This document shows, one piece after another, positions 1-8,514 of a DNA stretch of 15,822 bases (its first letter is position 1; every line of letters starts with the position of its first letter). The notes beneath the pieces were generated by a model, which worked only from the letters and a program-made list of their open reading frames with translations, was not told where the DNA came from and ran no database searches. Origin of the DNA: Dehalococcoidales bacterium (GTDB lineage Bacteria > Chloroflexota > Dehalococcoidia > Dehalococcoidales > UBA3254); the NCBI GenBank assembly GCA_028718465.1, contig JAQULX010000018.1:1-15822 (forward strand), in the 5' to 3' direction. The position numbers and the translations under genes were made by a program.

Positions 1-1
1 T

Positions 2-718
2 GTGGCCTTCACAGGTGCTGATTGTGCTGTGGATAAAGAGTGGCTTAAGGAAATGCTGTTCGGAATCAATGAGAAAGAGGCAGTTGCAGTAGGTGGGAAC
101 CAGCGGCTACCCCAAAACGCTACCTCTTTCGAAAAAGAGGTGCATGAGTTCCTTGGAACAATGTGTTTCGTAGCCGAATATATGAAAAACGCTAAAGAGC
201 TTAAACAGGTAAAACACAACGCCTCTTGCAACTCCATGTACAAAAAAAGCGTGATTGACGAAGTAGGTGGCTTTGATGAAACACTATGGCCCGGCGAAGA
301 TGTCGACCTTGACCATAGAATCAACAGCAAAGGCTATTCCATTATATATAATCCTAAATCCCTTGTTACACACCACCGTCCCAAGAATTTAAAGGATTTC
401 TTTAATATGATGAAGCGCTATGGATGGTGCCAAGCTTTCTTGCTTAGGAAGCATGGTTTCTTTAGAGCGCCACAATATGTCCCTTTTCTGGAGATTCTAT
501 TTCTTGCCGGCTGGCTATGGTTGTTAGTCACCAGCCTATACTGGGGTATCGGTCTAGCTATAGGACTTATTGCAGGTGCAGTTATATGGTTTGTCTTCAA
601 AGGTACTTTAAGCAGTTTTAAGCTGTTTGTGGTCGCGCTGGTTGCCTGGAACTTAGGTTTTGCAAGTTATATAGCAAGAAGAAGCGATATAATCACTGGA
701 TCCCAAAGAAAAGCATAA
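2..718 (+). CDS. GT2-family glycosyltransferase, membrane-tailed (5' end missing)
   Basis: This is the C-terminal part of an inverting family 2 glycosyltransferase; the reading frame is open at the window edge, so the true start and the nucleotide-binding N-terminus lie upstream. The first visible residues (AFTGADC) match the end of the GT-A fold's metal-binding DxD strand, followed by the usual acidic/Trp stretch (DKEWL). The acceptor-side motif is clear: a GGFDE turn followed by GEDVDLDHRINSKGY, i.e. the ED..(D)..R....G signature. After about residue 155 come three hydrophobic segments (roughly 158-177, 180-198 and 207-223), so the enzyme is anchored with its catalytic domain in the cytoplasm, as in ExoA-like polysaccharide transferases. 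It probably adds a sugar from a nucleotide-sugar to a lipid-linked glycan. It heads the visible part of the glycan operon and lies about 60 bp before the next glycosyltransferase. Donor and acceptor cannot be told from sequence. Confidence 0.9.
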   Translation: MAFTGADCAVDKEWLKEMLFGINEKEAVAVGGNQRLPQNATSFEKEVHEFLGTMCFVAEYMKNAKELKQVKHNASCNSMYKKSVIDEVGGFDETLWPGEDVDLDHRINSKGYSIIYNPKSLVTHHRPKNLKDFFNMMKRYGWCQAFLLRKHGFFRAPQYVPFLEILFLAGWLWLLVTSLYWGIGLAIGLIAGAVIWFVFKGTLSSFKLFVVALVAWNLGFASYIARRSDIITGSQRKA

Positions 719-777
719 GAAAGTTAGTTAGGGAATAATCTCTGGAATAAGATGGAAATCCATGGGGAATTAGCTTG

Positions 778-1968
778 ATGAAAATAGGAAACTTCTCCAG
801 CCTATATCCATATCCACAGTCTTTTACAGATTCGGATTTTTATAAGCGATATCCAATTGGCGGAGCGGAGAATTGGGCATACTATTCTGCAAGAGAGATG
901 GCAAAACTGGGGCATGAGGTTTTTGTATTCACTGCTTCTGTGGATTCAAGAAACCATGTTGAAGAAGAGGATGGCATCAATATATATCGTTTCGGTACAA
1001 AATTCAAAATAGGCAAAGCTCCTTTTTCGTGCGATTTATTTACCCAATCTTTAAAACACGACGTTGACGTTATCGATATACACTTTAGTACACCCCCAGG
1101 TATTCTTGCAGGATGGTCTTATGCGAGGAGAAAAAACAAACCATATATCGTTTCTTATCATGGTGAGATACTACCGAATTACGGGAATGTAATTCGCAGG
1201 ATAGGATTGACATTGTTCGACAGATATGTTGTCGATAAGGTCTTGTCCGACTCGACGCTTATAATTGCGCGTTCAAAACAGTATATCAATTTATCAAAGT
1301 TTCTACAGAGTCACCAAGAAAAGACAGAGGTTTTGCCTTATGCAATTCATACAGAAAGATGCCAAGCCTTATGCTCTAAAGAGGAATGCAGAGAGAAACT
1401 ATCATTGCCCAAGGACAGTAAAATAATCTTATTTATCGGGGTATTAATCAACTATAAAAGCCCTGACCTTCTCATACAAGCAATGCCCTCTATTATTAAG
1501 GCAAATCCTGATGCTAAGCTGGTGATAGTTGGCGATGGTCCCCTGCGTGGAGATTTACAACACCTAGCCGGGGACCTTCATATAGCTCAGGCAATCAAGC
1601 TCGTAGGTGCCGTTCCCCCCAACTTAACGCCGCTCTACTATGGTGCTGCAGATATATTTTGTTTGCCTTCTACAGGAAGAACCGAGTCATTTGGCATTGT
1701 TCTCCTTGAAGCAGCTGCCGCCGGGTTACCAATTGTGGTCAGTTCGCTGGATACTTTCCGCGCTTTTATACGTGATGGATATAATGGGCTCATAGCACAG
1801 ATGGGAGATACAGATTCCTTGGCAAGGGTTATAAATCATCTCTTGGCAGACCAAGAATTAAGGCGAAAGCTGGGGGCAAATGCCAAGGAACGAGTGAAGG
1901 AATATTCATGGGAAAATATAGCTAAAAAGGTTGAGAATATTTACCTTCGAGTTTTAGAAAAAGATTAG
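778..1968 (+). CDS. GT4-family glycosyltransferase
   Basis: A 396-aa retaining glycosyltransferase with the two Rossmann domains of the GT-B fold. The N-terminal domain starts with KIGNFSSLYPYP and has the glycine-rich GGAENWAYYSAREMAKLGHEV element typical of acceptor binding. The C-terminal donor domain shows the family pattern: ILFIGVLINYKSPD, then LVIVGDGP, then ADIFCLPST, then ESFGIVLLEA with the E-x7-E pair at about residues 303 and 311, which contacts the nucleotide-sugar. The ATG at 778 is preferred over the TTG at 775 because GGGGA at 764-768 is spaced 9 nt from the ATG; both are in frame and differ by one residue. It should act at the cytoplasmic face of the membrane, adding one sugar during glycan assembly. 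It sits 59 bp after the GT2 gene and is followed after a short gap by a second GT4. Sugar specificity is unknown. Confidence 0.93.
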   Translation: MKIGNFSSLYPYPQSFTDSDFYKRYPIGGAENWAYYSAREMAKLGHEVFVFTASVDSRNHVEEEDGINIYRFGTKFKIGKAPFSCDLFTQSLKHDVDVIDIHFSTPPGILAGWSYARRKNKPYIVSYHGEILPNYGNVIRRIGLTLFDRYVVDKVLSDSTLIIARSKQYINLSKFLQSHQEKTEVLPYAIHTERCQALCSKEECREKLSLPKDSKIILFIGVLINYKSPDLLIQAMPSIIKANPDAKLVIVGDGPLRGDLQHLAGDLHIAQAIKLVGAVPPNLTPLYYGAADIFCLPSTGRTESFGIVLLEAAAAGLPIVVSSLDTFRAFIRDGYNGLIAQMGDTDSLARVINHLLADQELRRKLGANAKERVKEYSWENIAKKVENIYLRVLEKD

Positions 1969-1983
1969 CCCTTGAGTTCAATT

Positions 1984-3090
1984 ATGAAAATAATACATGT
2001 AGTAGCTACATATCCACCTCAACTCGGGGGTATGGAAAGCGCGGTTAAAGAACTGGCGGAAAGAACAGCCAGAAAAGGGCATGACGTTACTGTTATAACA
2101 TCTAGTTTCAGAGGAAATAAAAAAACAGAAGATGTCTATGTAAAAGTACTGCGCCTTTGGTCAATCAGAATACCGGGGATTCCAGTTATTATTCCGACAT
2201 TACCCCTCATACTATTTAAGCTGATAAACCGAGATACGATAGTGCACATACACTACCTCTTAAATCCTTCTATAGACATAGCAATTGGGATAGCTATATT
2301 AAAAAGATGTAAAATAGCTGTCCATGTACATATCGACCCTCTACCATCTAGCCCTTTAGGATTTTTAAATCCAGTTTATAAGAAGATAATCTGGGGAAAA
2401 GTTTTGCCTCTACCTAATTGCGTAATATGTCCCACAATTGATTACGTTAAATCTGTATCCTGTAAATATAAAGTGAGTGAAGGTAAATGTGTAGCAATAC
2501 CTTACGGTATAGATACAAAGAATTTTAGGCAAAAATCGTCTCTAGATATTTCTACACCTGTGAAAATACTATCTGTGGGACGCATGCATAGGCAGAAGAA
2601 TGTCCCTAGATTATTAGAGGCATTCCGTTTATTCCAGAAAAAACTCGATGCCGTTTTACATATCGTCGGTGATGGCGAAGAACGGCAATCAATAGAAGTA
2701 TTCATTAAAAATAACGCCATACCTAATGTAATCATGGAAGGGGAATTACATGGTACGAGATTGGCGGACTTATATGCGTCAAGCGATATATTTTTACTTA
2801 CCTCCGATTTTGAGTCTTTCGGAATAGTAAATCTGGAAGCAATGGCTTCCAGCCTTCCCATAATCGCCTCAGATATACCCGGTGTCAGAACTCTTCTTGA
2901 AGGTTCAGCAATATTAGTTAAACCGACTCCAGAAAACTTCGCCGAAGCGATGCTTAAACTTGTTGAAAGTAAACAACTACGCGTGAATCTTGTAAATAGA
3001 GGTTATGAAAAAGTTGCTGAATATGATTGGGATAAGATTACGGAAAGGATGATTGAACTATATCATAGTATATCAACTTCGCGTGCGTAA
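1984..3090 (+). CDS. GT4-family glycosyltransferase
   Basis: A second GT-B, GT4-type glycosyltransferase of 368 aa. It opens with KIIHVVATYPPQLGGMESA and AERTARKGHDVTVIT, the usual GT4 N-terminal glycine loop and acceptor domain. The donor domain carries ILSVGRMHRQKN, LHIVGDGEERQ, SDIFLLTSDFESFGIVNLEA (E-x7-E near residues 277 and 285) and a P-I-I-A-S-D-I-P-G segment, all standard in this family. I chose the ATG at 1984; the in-frame TTG at 1972 would add four residues and overlaps a weak TTGAG Shine-Dalgarno-like site. It is less similar to its neighbour than a recent duplicate would be, so the two probably add different sugars. It lies 15 bp after the previous stop and 2 bp before the next start, which implies co-transcription and coupled translation. 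Confidence 0.92.
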   Translation: MKIIHVVATYPPQLGGMESAVKELAERTARKGHDVTVITSSFRGNKKTEDVYVKVLRLWSIRIPGIPVIIPTLPLILFKLINRDTIVHIHYLLNPSIDIAIGIAILKRCKIAVHVHIDPLPSSPLGFLNPVYKKIIWGKVLPLPNCVICPTIDYVKSVSCKYKVSEGKCVAIPYGIDTKNFRQKSSLDISTPVKILSVGRMHRQKNVPRLLEAFRLFQKKLDAVLHIVGDGEERQSIEVFIKNNAIPNVIMEGELHGTRLADLYASSDIFLLTSDFESFGIVNLEAMASSLPIIASDIPGVRTLLEGSAILVKPTPENFAEAMLKLVESKQLRVNLVNRGYEKVAEYDWDKITERMIELYHSISTSRA

Positions 3091-3092
3091 AT

Positions 3093-5249
3093 ATGCCTAT
3101 TAAAAGATACTTAATATACCCGTTAATACTTCTTGTAATTCTCGATATCCTGATACTGTTCGATGTACCAGGATTGAGACAAATTGTCTCTTTTATCGGC
3201 CTAACTATACTCCCCGGATGGTTGCTCCTACAGGTAATGCATCTTGGGAAATTGGATACGTTAAAAAAAATAGTATTGACAGTAGGCCTGAGTATCGCTT
3301 TGCTAATGTTCGGGGGACTGCTATTAAATCTGACGTACCCGATAGTACCAGCGCCATTATCCCCAGAGCCGTTACTAATTGCTTATAACTGTTCAATGCT
3401 GACTCTAATATTTTTTGCTTACTGGCGAAATCGGAGGAATTCAGACTCAGGGCTTCCTATCCGAGGCAATATTGGATTCAGTGGTTATACCCTAAATATT
3501 CTAATCTTTTCTCCCTTGCTTCCTTTACTAACCATTATTGGTACTTACTTGATGAACGTATACCAAAATAATAGCGTTTTCATGATTCTCATAGCTTTGA
3601 TTCCTTTATATATAATAGCTTTGGTTATAGGCCGGAATAAGGTATCTGAACAAGCTTTCCCCATTGCAATATGGATGATTTCTCTCTCTTTATTACTGAT
3701 GCGAGGATTGACCTCAAATCATATACTGGGCACAGATATTTTCGGCGAATATCATTTTGTGCAAATAGTAACACAAAATTCCCACTGGGATATTACAAGT
3801 ATAGTCCATAACTATGATGCCTGCCTCAGCGTAACCATTTTGCCTGTAGTTTATAATGCTTTTCTGAATATTAATCCTGAGTATGTTTTTAAGATAATCC
3901 CTGTATTAATAATATCTACCACACCCCTGGTCATATACTTGATAAGCAAAACCTATCTAGGACATTTGCAAGGGTTCCTATGTGCACTACTCTTCATGTT
4001 TCAGATGTCTTTTATCATATCCATATTAAGCGCGACGCGTTCAGGAATCGCTATCCTTTTCTTCTTTTTATTAACTCTTGTTTTGACTGCACAAGAAATT
4101 GGAGGCACTCGCAAAGCAGGTTTATTTCTTCTCTTAGGAGCTTCGGTCATAGTATCTCACTACTCCGCAGGCTATACACTGGTCTTATGGATAGTCATAT
4201 TAATGCCTATATTGATAATCATAAAACTATTTACAAGAAAAAATGATGCCTTAGGACAGAGTAGGGAAAATACATTTATAACAGGTACCATTTCACTACT
4301 GTTTTTCTCCTTTTTGTTTTTCTGGTATGGGCAAGTAACCGGGTCTCCATTTACACTTGGTGTCAATTATTTCAGTGAAACAATCCAGAATCTGATCCAT
4401 TTCGGAGACATTGAGTTACGGCAAGACTCCATCGGGAAATTAGCTGGTATAGGTATAGATTCAATTCCAAGTCTGGTGAACACTATTTCGCATTACATCG
4501 TGTTTTTACTTATTACCATAGGTATGTTGTCCTTCTTTTTGAAATTTCGTAATTATCTAAAGAATGGATTTCCTTTGGAATTTATCCTTAGCGCCTTTAT
4601 CTTTTTTGCTATACTCTTAGGTCTGATTATAGTTCCTTATGTTTCCACAGCCTATGATACAAGCAGGCCCTTCATGACCGCACTGGTTTTTCTATCCCCT
4701 GCTTTTATTTTCGGCGGTAGATTTATTGCCAAGATATTTCGATGTTCATCATGGAGCCATTTGATTCTGTGCGCGGTGTTGTTATTTCAGTATGTAAATA
4801 TTCTATATCTGCCATACCATTTCTCGGGCAAACCTATCTCACCTTACTACGAGGTTTCTGGACCGGGAAGGGATCAATTCTATATCTACGAGCAGGAATT
4901 AGCCAGTGCTCAATGGTTCCATGCAAAGGGAGGACATCCATCCACAATATATGGTGATTGGCGAGCGTGGACGCGTTTGTCTCTAGCCGCAGGACCTGAT
5001 ATCACGGCATTTCGTGTGGGATTTATCGATGAAACAATATGGGAGAATGATTTTAAAGTAATAAACCTTTTTACTAAAAAGAGCATGGAAACAGGTGACT
5101 ATATCTATTTACGCTACACAAACGTTACCAACGGTCTTATATATTTAGACCAGCAAGAATCACAAAGTATAGCGGAATATGACGATATTTTTAGTCATGC
5201 CAATAAACTGTATACGAACGGCAACTCGAGTGTGTGGCAAACTAACTGA
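3093..5249 (+). CDS. DUF2206-type multi-pass membrane protein, GT-C-like
   Basis: A 718-aa integral membrane protein with about a dozen or more hydrophobic segments between residues 5 and 575, followed by a soluble tail of about 140 residues. The first 110 residues (LPGWLLLQVM, then VGLSIALLMFGGLLLNL) resemble the membrane half of DUF1616 proteins. A loop near 209-232 contains ILGTDIFGEYHF with Asp215 and Glu219, reminiscent of the acidic first-loop motif of GT-C lipid-dependent glycosyltransferases. The tail contains QWFHAKGG, TIYGDWRA and a closing segment with NVTNG and NKLYTNGNSSVW, which I recognise as the usual ending of archaeal-type DUF2206 proteins. The likely role is a membrane glycosyltransferase or polymerase using a polyprenyl-phosphate sugar on the outer face; this is inference, and flippase or polymerase roles are alternatives. 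It starts 2 bp after the preceding stop. The soluble DUF1616-type partner domain is encoded separately at 6716-7174. Confidence 0.75.
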   Translation: MPIKRYLIYPLILLVILDILILFDVPGLRQIVSFIGLTILPGWLLLQVMHLGKLDTLKKIVLTVGLSIALLMFGGLLLNLTYPIVPAPLSPEPLLIAYNCSMLTLIFFAYWRNRRNSDSGLPIRGNIGFSGYTLNILIFSPLLPLLTIIGTYLMNVYQNNSVFMILIALIPLYIIALVIGRNKVSEQAFPIAIWMISLSLLLMRGLTSNHILGTDIFGEYHFVQIVTQNSHWDITSIVHNYDACLSVTILPVVYNAFLNINPEYVFKIIPVLIISTTPLVIYLISKTYLGHLQGFLCALLFMFQMSFIISILSATRSGIAILFFFLLTLVLTAQEIGGTRKAGLFLLLGASVIVSHYSAGYTLVLWIVILMPILIIIKLFTRKNDALGQSRENTFITGTISLLFFSFLFFWYGQVTGSPFTLGVNYFSETIQNLIHFGDIELRQDSIGKLAGIGIDSIPSLVNTISHYIVFLLITIGMLSFFLKFRNYLKNGFPLEFILSAFIFFAILLGLIIVPYVSTAYDTSRPFMTALVFLSPAFIFGGRFIAKIFRCSSWSHLILCAVLLFQYVNILYLPYHFSGKPISPYYEVSGPGRDQFYIYEQELASAQWFHAKGGHPSTIYGDWRAWTRLSLAAGPDITAFRVGFIDETIWENDFKVINLFTKKSMETGDYIYLRYTNVTNGLIYLDQQESQSIAEYDDIFSHANKLYTNGNSSVWQTN

Positions 5250-5253
5250 TTTT

Positions 5254-6558
5254 ATGGAGAGCACTTTGTACAAAGTAATTATTATAGGGACTGAAGCCCC
5301 TTGGAGTCTGGGGGTCCAGGCAATGGCTATTTCAACAATGACCCTTGTTAGTAAATATATATCACCTGTTGAATTTACTATTTTTTCCGGTTCACCTGAT
5401 ATTGAGAGAAAGCTCTACGCTGCATCTGGATTTAATCTTAATGTAATTTACAAATCTCATGGCTGGGGCACAATACTGCGCATGATACGCAGTTATATCT
5501 GGAACTTACTCAAACGATTGATAAATATAGATATGAAAGCATTACGTAATGACGAAGTATTACGAGCAGTATTCGAAGCGGATGTAGTACTAGTTATGTT
5601 AGGTGATGCATTTGGCTCTGATGTCGGAGGACTTGGGGGGAACGCTGTCCCGATTGGCAGTAGTTTCAATATCTTACCATCTGCTTATTTAAATAAAAAA
5701 ATAATCGTTCTTCCTCAATCTACAGGTCCTATTAACAATGTTATCACAAGAAATATAGTCCGATACACACTCAATAAAGTAAAGGTAATAGTATCCAGAG
5801 AACAGAATACCGCGGACTATTTACGGAAAATTCGCGTCAATAAACCGGAACTTCATATTACGGCGGATATTGCCTTTATTTTCTCCCCAGTTTCACCAGA
5901 TAGATTGCAGGAAATTTGCCAGCACGAAGGAATAAACAAAAAAGCTAATAAAAATATCGTTGGTATCAATGTAAGCCATCTCGTTAGTAAAAAATCAAAA
6001 ACAACACAAGTGAAGGAAGATTATATGCGAATTACAGCAGAATTGGCTGATTATATAGTTGAGAACTTTGATACTACCGTACTCCTTATACCACACTCTA
6101 TACGAATGTCTTTGTGGAGTTGTCGCCCAGAAGAAAACGACGTTGAAGCCGTCAACGAGGCATATCAATGTGTTAGAAATAAGGACAGAATAATAAAAAT
6201 AAGCAATAAGTATACAGGACAAGAAATGAAAGGCATCATAAGTCAATGCAACATCTTTATAGGTGCCAGAATGCACTCCATAGTTGCAGCACTTTCTTCG
6301 TATATACCTACCACTGCAATATCTTACAGTAATAAAACACCGGGAATTATGAAAATGGCCGGATTGGAGAATTACGTTTGTGACTATAAGACTATGGACT
6401 TCGAAGAATTAAAAGCAAAAGTGTCAGACATGTGGAATCACAGAGATAAGTTGAGAGAAGCAATGATTCCCAAGATTGATGAATTAAAAGAGAGTGTATT
6501 GTTAAATGGTAAATTGGTAAAAGAAATGCTTGATGAATCACGCAATGGGGGAAATTAA
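5254..6558 (+). CDS. Polysaccharide pyruvyl transferase family protein
   Basis: A 434-aa member of the polysaccharide pyruvyl transferase family (WcaK/CsaB-like), which typically transfers pyruvate from phosphoenolpyruvate to form a ketal on a surface glycan sugar. Visible signatures are an N-terminal beta strand and turn (KVIIIGTEAPWSLGVQAM), VLVMLGDAFGSD, LPQSTGPI at about residues 153-160, VSREQNTADYLRKI, TADIAFIF, LLIPHSI and the conserved GARMHSIVAA at about 337-346. The ATG at 5254 is chosen because it begins the family-like N-terminus and lies 4 bp after the upstream stop; an open frame extends back to 5179 but would overlap the preceding gene and adds unrelated residues. No good Shine-Dalgarno site is visible, so translation probably depends on coupling to the upstream gene. 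Some family members lack transferase activity or act on other acceptors, so the exact reaction is unproven. Confidence 0.88.
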   Translation: MESTLYKVIIIGTEAPWSLGVQAMAISTMTLVSKYISPVEFTIFSGSPDIERKLYAASGFNLNVIYKSHGWGTILRMIRSYIWNLLKRLINIDMKALRNDEVLRAVFEADVVLVMLGDAFGSDVGGLGGNAVPIGSSFNILPSAYLNKKIIVLPQSTGPINNVITRNIVRYTLNKVKVIVSREQNTADYLRKIRVNKPELHITADIAFIFSPVSPDRLQEICQHEGINKKANKNIVGINVSHLVSKKSKTTQVKEDYMRITAELADYIVENFDTTVLLIPHSIRMSLWSCRPEENDVEAVNEAYQCVRNKDRIIKISNKYTGQEMKGIISQCNIFIGARMHSIVAALSSYIPTTAISYSNKTPGIMKMAGLENYVCDYKTMDFEELKAKVSDMWNHRDKLREAMIPKIDELKESVLLNGKLVKEMLDESRNGGN

Positions 6559-6605
6559 CTGCTGCTAAAAAGAGCATTCAATTTACCTCAAGGAGTTAGA
6601 TTATT

Positions 6606-6635
6606 TTGCTAGATAAGTTACACCAGGGTTATACA
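6606..6635 (+). promoter_or_regulatory. Weak candidate promoter in the 157-bp gap of the glycan operon
   Basis: TTGCTA (6606-6611) and TATACA (6630-6635) are each 4/6 matches to sigma-70 hexamers and are separated by 18 bp. They lie in the only sizeable intergenic space of the operon, about 80 bp upstream of the DUF1616-type gene. The rest of 6559-6715 shows no coding frame and no clear terminator. The match is modest and could be chance in AT-rich DNA. Confidence 0.25.
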
Positions 6636-6715
6636 CCTTGTTGCTATTGGAATGATCGTCGTCCATTAATGGCACCCAAATTTTCATCTAATACACCGAG
6701 AAAGAGCTGGCTTTT

Positions 6716-7174
6716 ATGATACACGTCTCGTGGGATAACCAAATGCGATGGAGCATGATTCTTAGCGTGGTGCTCGTCGTGATGCTCTTGGGAGCAATGG
6801 GCATCTCAGGATATATAATCGTCAAACCAAAGGTTGGTGATAAATTCACCCAATTCTACATCCTTGGCTCGGAGGGTAGGGCAGAGGAATATCCACAGGA
6901 AATCATCCTGGGTGAAAACGCTTCAGTCACACTGGGCATTATTAACAATGAATATGAGTCCATAGTCTACAGGATAGAAATAGATATTGACGGGCAGAAA
7001 GCAGGAACACTGAGCCCAATATTCCTTAAGCATGAAGATGTATGGGAAAGCGAAGTTAACTTTGTACCACTTGAATCGGGGACAAATCAACAAGTAGCAT
7101 TCTCACTCTATAAGGATGGAGAAGAAGATACCCCTCTTAAGACACATCTTTGGATAGATGTCAGGGGGAAATGA
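6716..7174 (+). CDS. Stand-alone DUF1616-type extracytoplasmic domain with one membrane anchor
   Basis: A 152-aa protein with a single N-terminal transmembrane segment (about residues 14-36) followed by one extracytoplasmic beta-rich domain. The domain matches the soluble C-terminal half of DUF1616 proteins: GDKFTQFYILGSEGRAEEYP, then GENASVTLGIINNEYESIVYRIEI, then LYKDGEEDTPLKTHLWIDV at the end. In typical DUF1616 proteins this domain is fused to a four-helix membrane half; here that half is missing, while the large protein at 3093-5249 carries a DUF1616-like membrane region. The short first stretch (MIHVSWDNQMRW) is probably cytoplasmic. An in-frame ATG at 6743 is an alternative start; the one at 6716 has GAGAAAGAG upstream and is kept. 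It ends 6 bp before the FrhB-like gene. The role is unknown; a structural or substrate-presenting partner of the DUF2206 protein is a reasonable guess. Confidence 0.8.
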   Translation: MIHVSWDNQMRWSMILSVVLVVMLLGAMGISGYIIVKPKVGDKFTQFYILGSEGRAEEYPQEIILGENASVTLGIINNEYESIVYRIEIDIDGQKAGTLSPIFLKHEDVWESEVNFVPLESGTNQQVAFSLYKDGEEDTPLKTHLWIDVRGK

Positions 7175-7180
7175 CCCGAT

Positions 7181-8494
7181 ATGGATAATAAGACTATTGA
7201 ATCGGTAGTAAAAACAGGCAGCCTATGCACTGGCTGTGGCACCTGCGTAGCAGCTTGCCCTTGTTATGCTTTAGAAATGGTATTAGAGGAACATAAGGGA
7301 ATTTATACTCCCAGATTAGACCAAGGAAAATGTAACGAATGTGGGCTTTGCCTTACCGTATGCCCGGGAAACGCCGTAAATTTCCCGGAATTAAACTCAT
7401 ATATTTTTAACAAGCAACCAATAGATATACAGTTGGGCAACTATCTGAATTGTTATACCGGCTACGCTGCTGAAGACGAAATAAGATTTGATTCAGCATC
7501 TGGAGGCATGGTGACCTCTATATTAAATTACGCTCTGGAAGAAGGATTAATAGATGGCGCTATCGTCACGAAAATGAACAAAGATAATCCTTTAGAACCT
7601 CAGCCCTTTATCGCCAGAACGAGAGAGGAAATAATAGAATCATCAAAATCTAAATATTGTCCGGTACCAGTCAATATCATATTGAAAGAGGTTCTGGAAT
7701 CAAAAGACGGCTCTCGGTTTGCGATAGTTGGATTGCCTTGTCATATACACGGCATAAGGAAGTACGAGCTAGCAAATAAAAAAATAAGAGAACGTATTGT
7801 ATTGCGTCTCGGATTATTTTGCTCTAGGACAAAGAACCTTCTGGCGCAGGACTATCTTTTAAAATATCTTCAGGTGAAAAAAGGGGATATCAGGAAATTC
7901 ATATATAGAGAAGGAGGGTATTTTGGAGATCTGGCGATTATTTTAAAAAGTGGCTCTAAGATATCGTATCCTTATTTTCAATTTTATAACCAAAGGCTAC
8001 AATCGTATTTCACACCGTGGCGCTGTACCTTATGCAGTGATCAATGCAGTGAACTCGCAGATATTTCATTGGGGGATATCTGGATACCTGAATTCTTCGA
8101 TGACAAAGTTGGAACGTCTTCTATTATCACCCGAACCGCAACCGGGCAGAAAATAATCAATGAGATGGTAACGAAGAATAAAATTACAATTTCCGATGTT
8201 ACACGAGAAAAAGTAGTGAAATCTCAAAGCCATTCTCTGAATACGAAAAAGAAGCATCTAAAAGCACGTTTTAGAATTATGCAGTGTCTTCATACGGCAG
8301 TACCAGATTATAACCAAGAATTATGTGGCTCAAAATTTAGTGCCTATTTGCAATCATTGTTGGTCTACCTACAAATCAGTGTATCTTCACAGCGATTTTT
8401 ATGGTGGCTATTGGAGCCTCTCGGGAATTTAATACTTTTTTTAAGCAGGATAAAACAAAAACTAGAAGGAATAAGAGCATGGCCAACAGATTAG
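7181..8494 (+). CDS. FrhB-like [4Fe-4S]/flavin oxidoreductase of a glycan locus
   Basis: A 437-aa protein of the coenzyme F420 hydrogenase/dehydrogenase beta-subunit family. Two ferredoxin-type [4Fe-4S] motifs stand at the N-terminus: Cys16, 19, 22 and 26 followed by Pro, and Cys51, 54, 57 and 61 followed by Pro. The FrhB core follows, with FDSASGGMVTSIL (flavin site region), FAIVGLPCHIHGIRK, LRLGLFCS and the later Cys-rich RCTLCSDQCSELADISLGDIW. In hydrogenase or F420H2 complexes this subunit moves electrons between FAD, clusters and F420, but no hydrogenase gene is near. Homologues of this kind recur beside polysaccharide pyruvyl transferases in surface-glycan clusters, where they are thought to reduce a sugar or glycan intermediate; the substrate is not known. 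The ATG at 7181 lies 6 bp after the preceding stop, with AGGGGGA (7164-7170) upstream as ribosome-binding site. The C-terminal 80 residues are less conserved and partly hydrophobic. Confidence 0.88.
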   Translation: MDNKTIESVVKTGSLCTGCGTCVAACPCYALEMVLEEHKGIYTPRLDQGKCNECGLCLTVCPGNAVNFPELNSYIFNKQPIDIQLGNYLNCYTGYAAEDEIRFDSASGGMVTSILNYALEEGLIDGAIVTKMNKDNPLEPQPFIARTREEIIESSKSKYCPVPVNIILKEVLESKDGSRFAIVGLPCHIHGIRKYELANKKIRERIVLRLGLFCSRTKNLLAQDYLLKYLQVKKGDIRKFIYREGGYFGDLAIILKSGSKISYPYFQFYNQRLQSYFTPWRCTLCSDQCSELADISLGDIWIPEFFDDKVGTSSIITRTATGQKIINEMVTKNKITISDVTREKVVKSQSHSLNTKKKHLKARFRIMQCLHTAVPDYNQELCGSKFSAYLQSLLVYLQISVSSQRFLWWLLEPLGNLILFLSRIKQKLEGIRAWPTD

Positions 8495-8514
8495 AGGATA
8501 AAGGATAGAATTAA

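Noticed and set aside
752..778. Eight-codon ORF whose stop overlaps the first GT4 start (TGATG)
   Set aside because: Its Shine-Dalgarno site is weak and too close, and short frames like this are common by chance in AT-rich DNA.
2502..2861. 119-codon minus-strand frame inside the second GT4 gene
   Set aside because: It lies wholly within a clearly conserved glycosyltransferase and its translation shows no domain or ribosome site.
3980..4246. 88-codon plus-strand frame inside the DUF2206-type gene
   Set aside because: It is an alternative register of a membrane-protein gene; the in-frame protein has coherent helices and this one does not.
5179..5253. Upstream extension of the pyruvyl transferase gene
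   Set aside because: It would overlap the preceding gene by 71 bp and adds residues unlike the family N-terminus; the ATG at 5254 fits better.
6617..6698. Recurring TACACC words (near 6619, 6633 and 6692) in the 157-bp gap
   Set aside because: The copies are too short and irregularly spaced to claim a repeat array or operator set.
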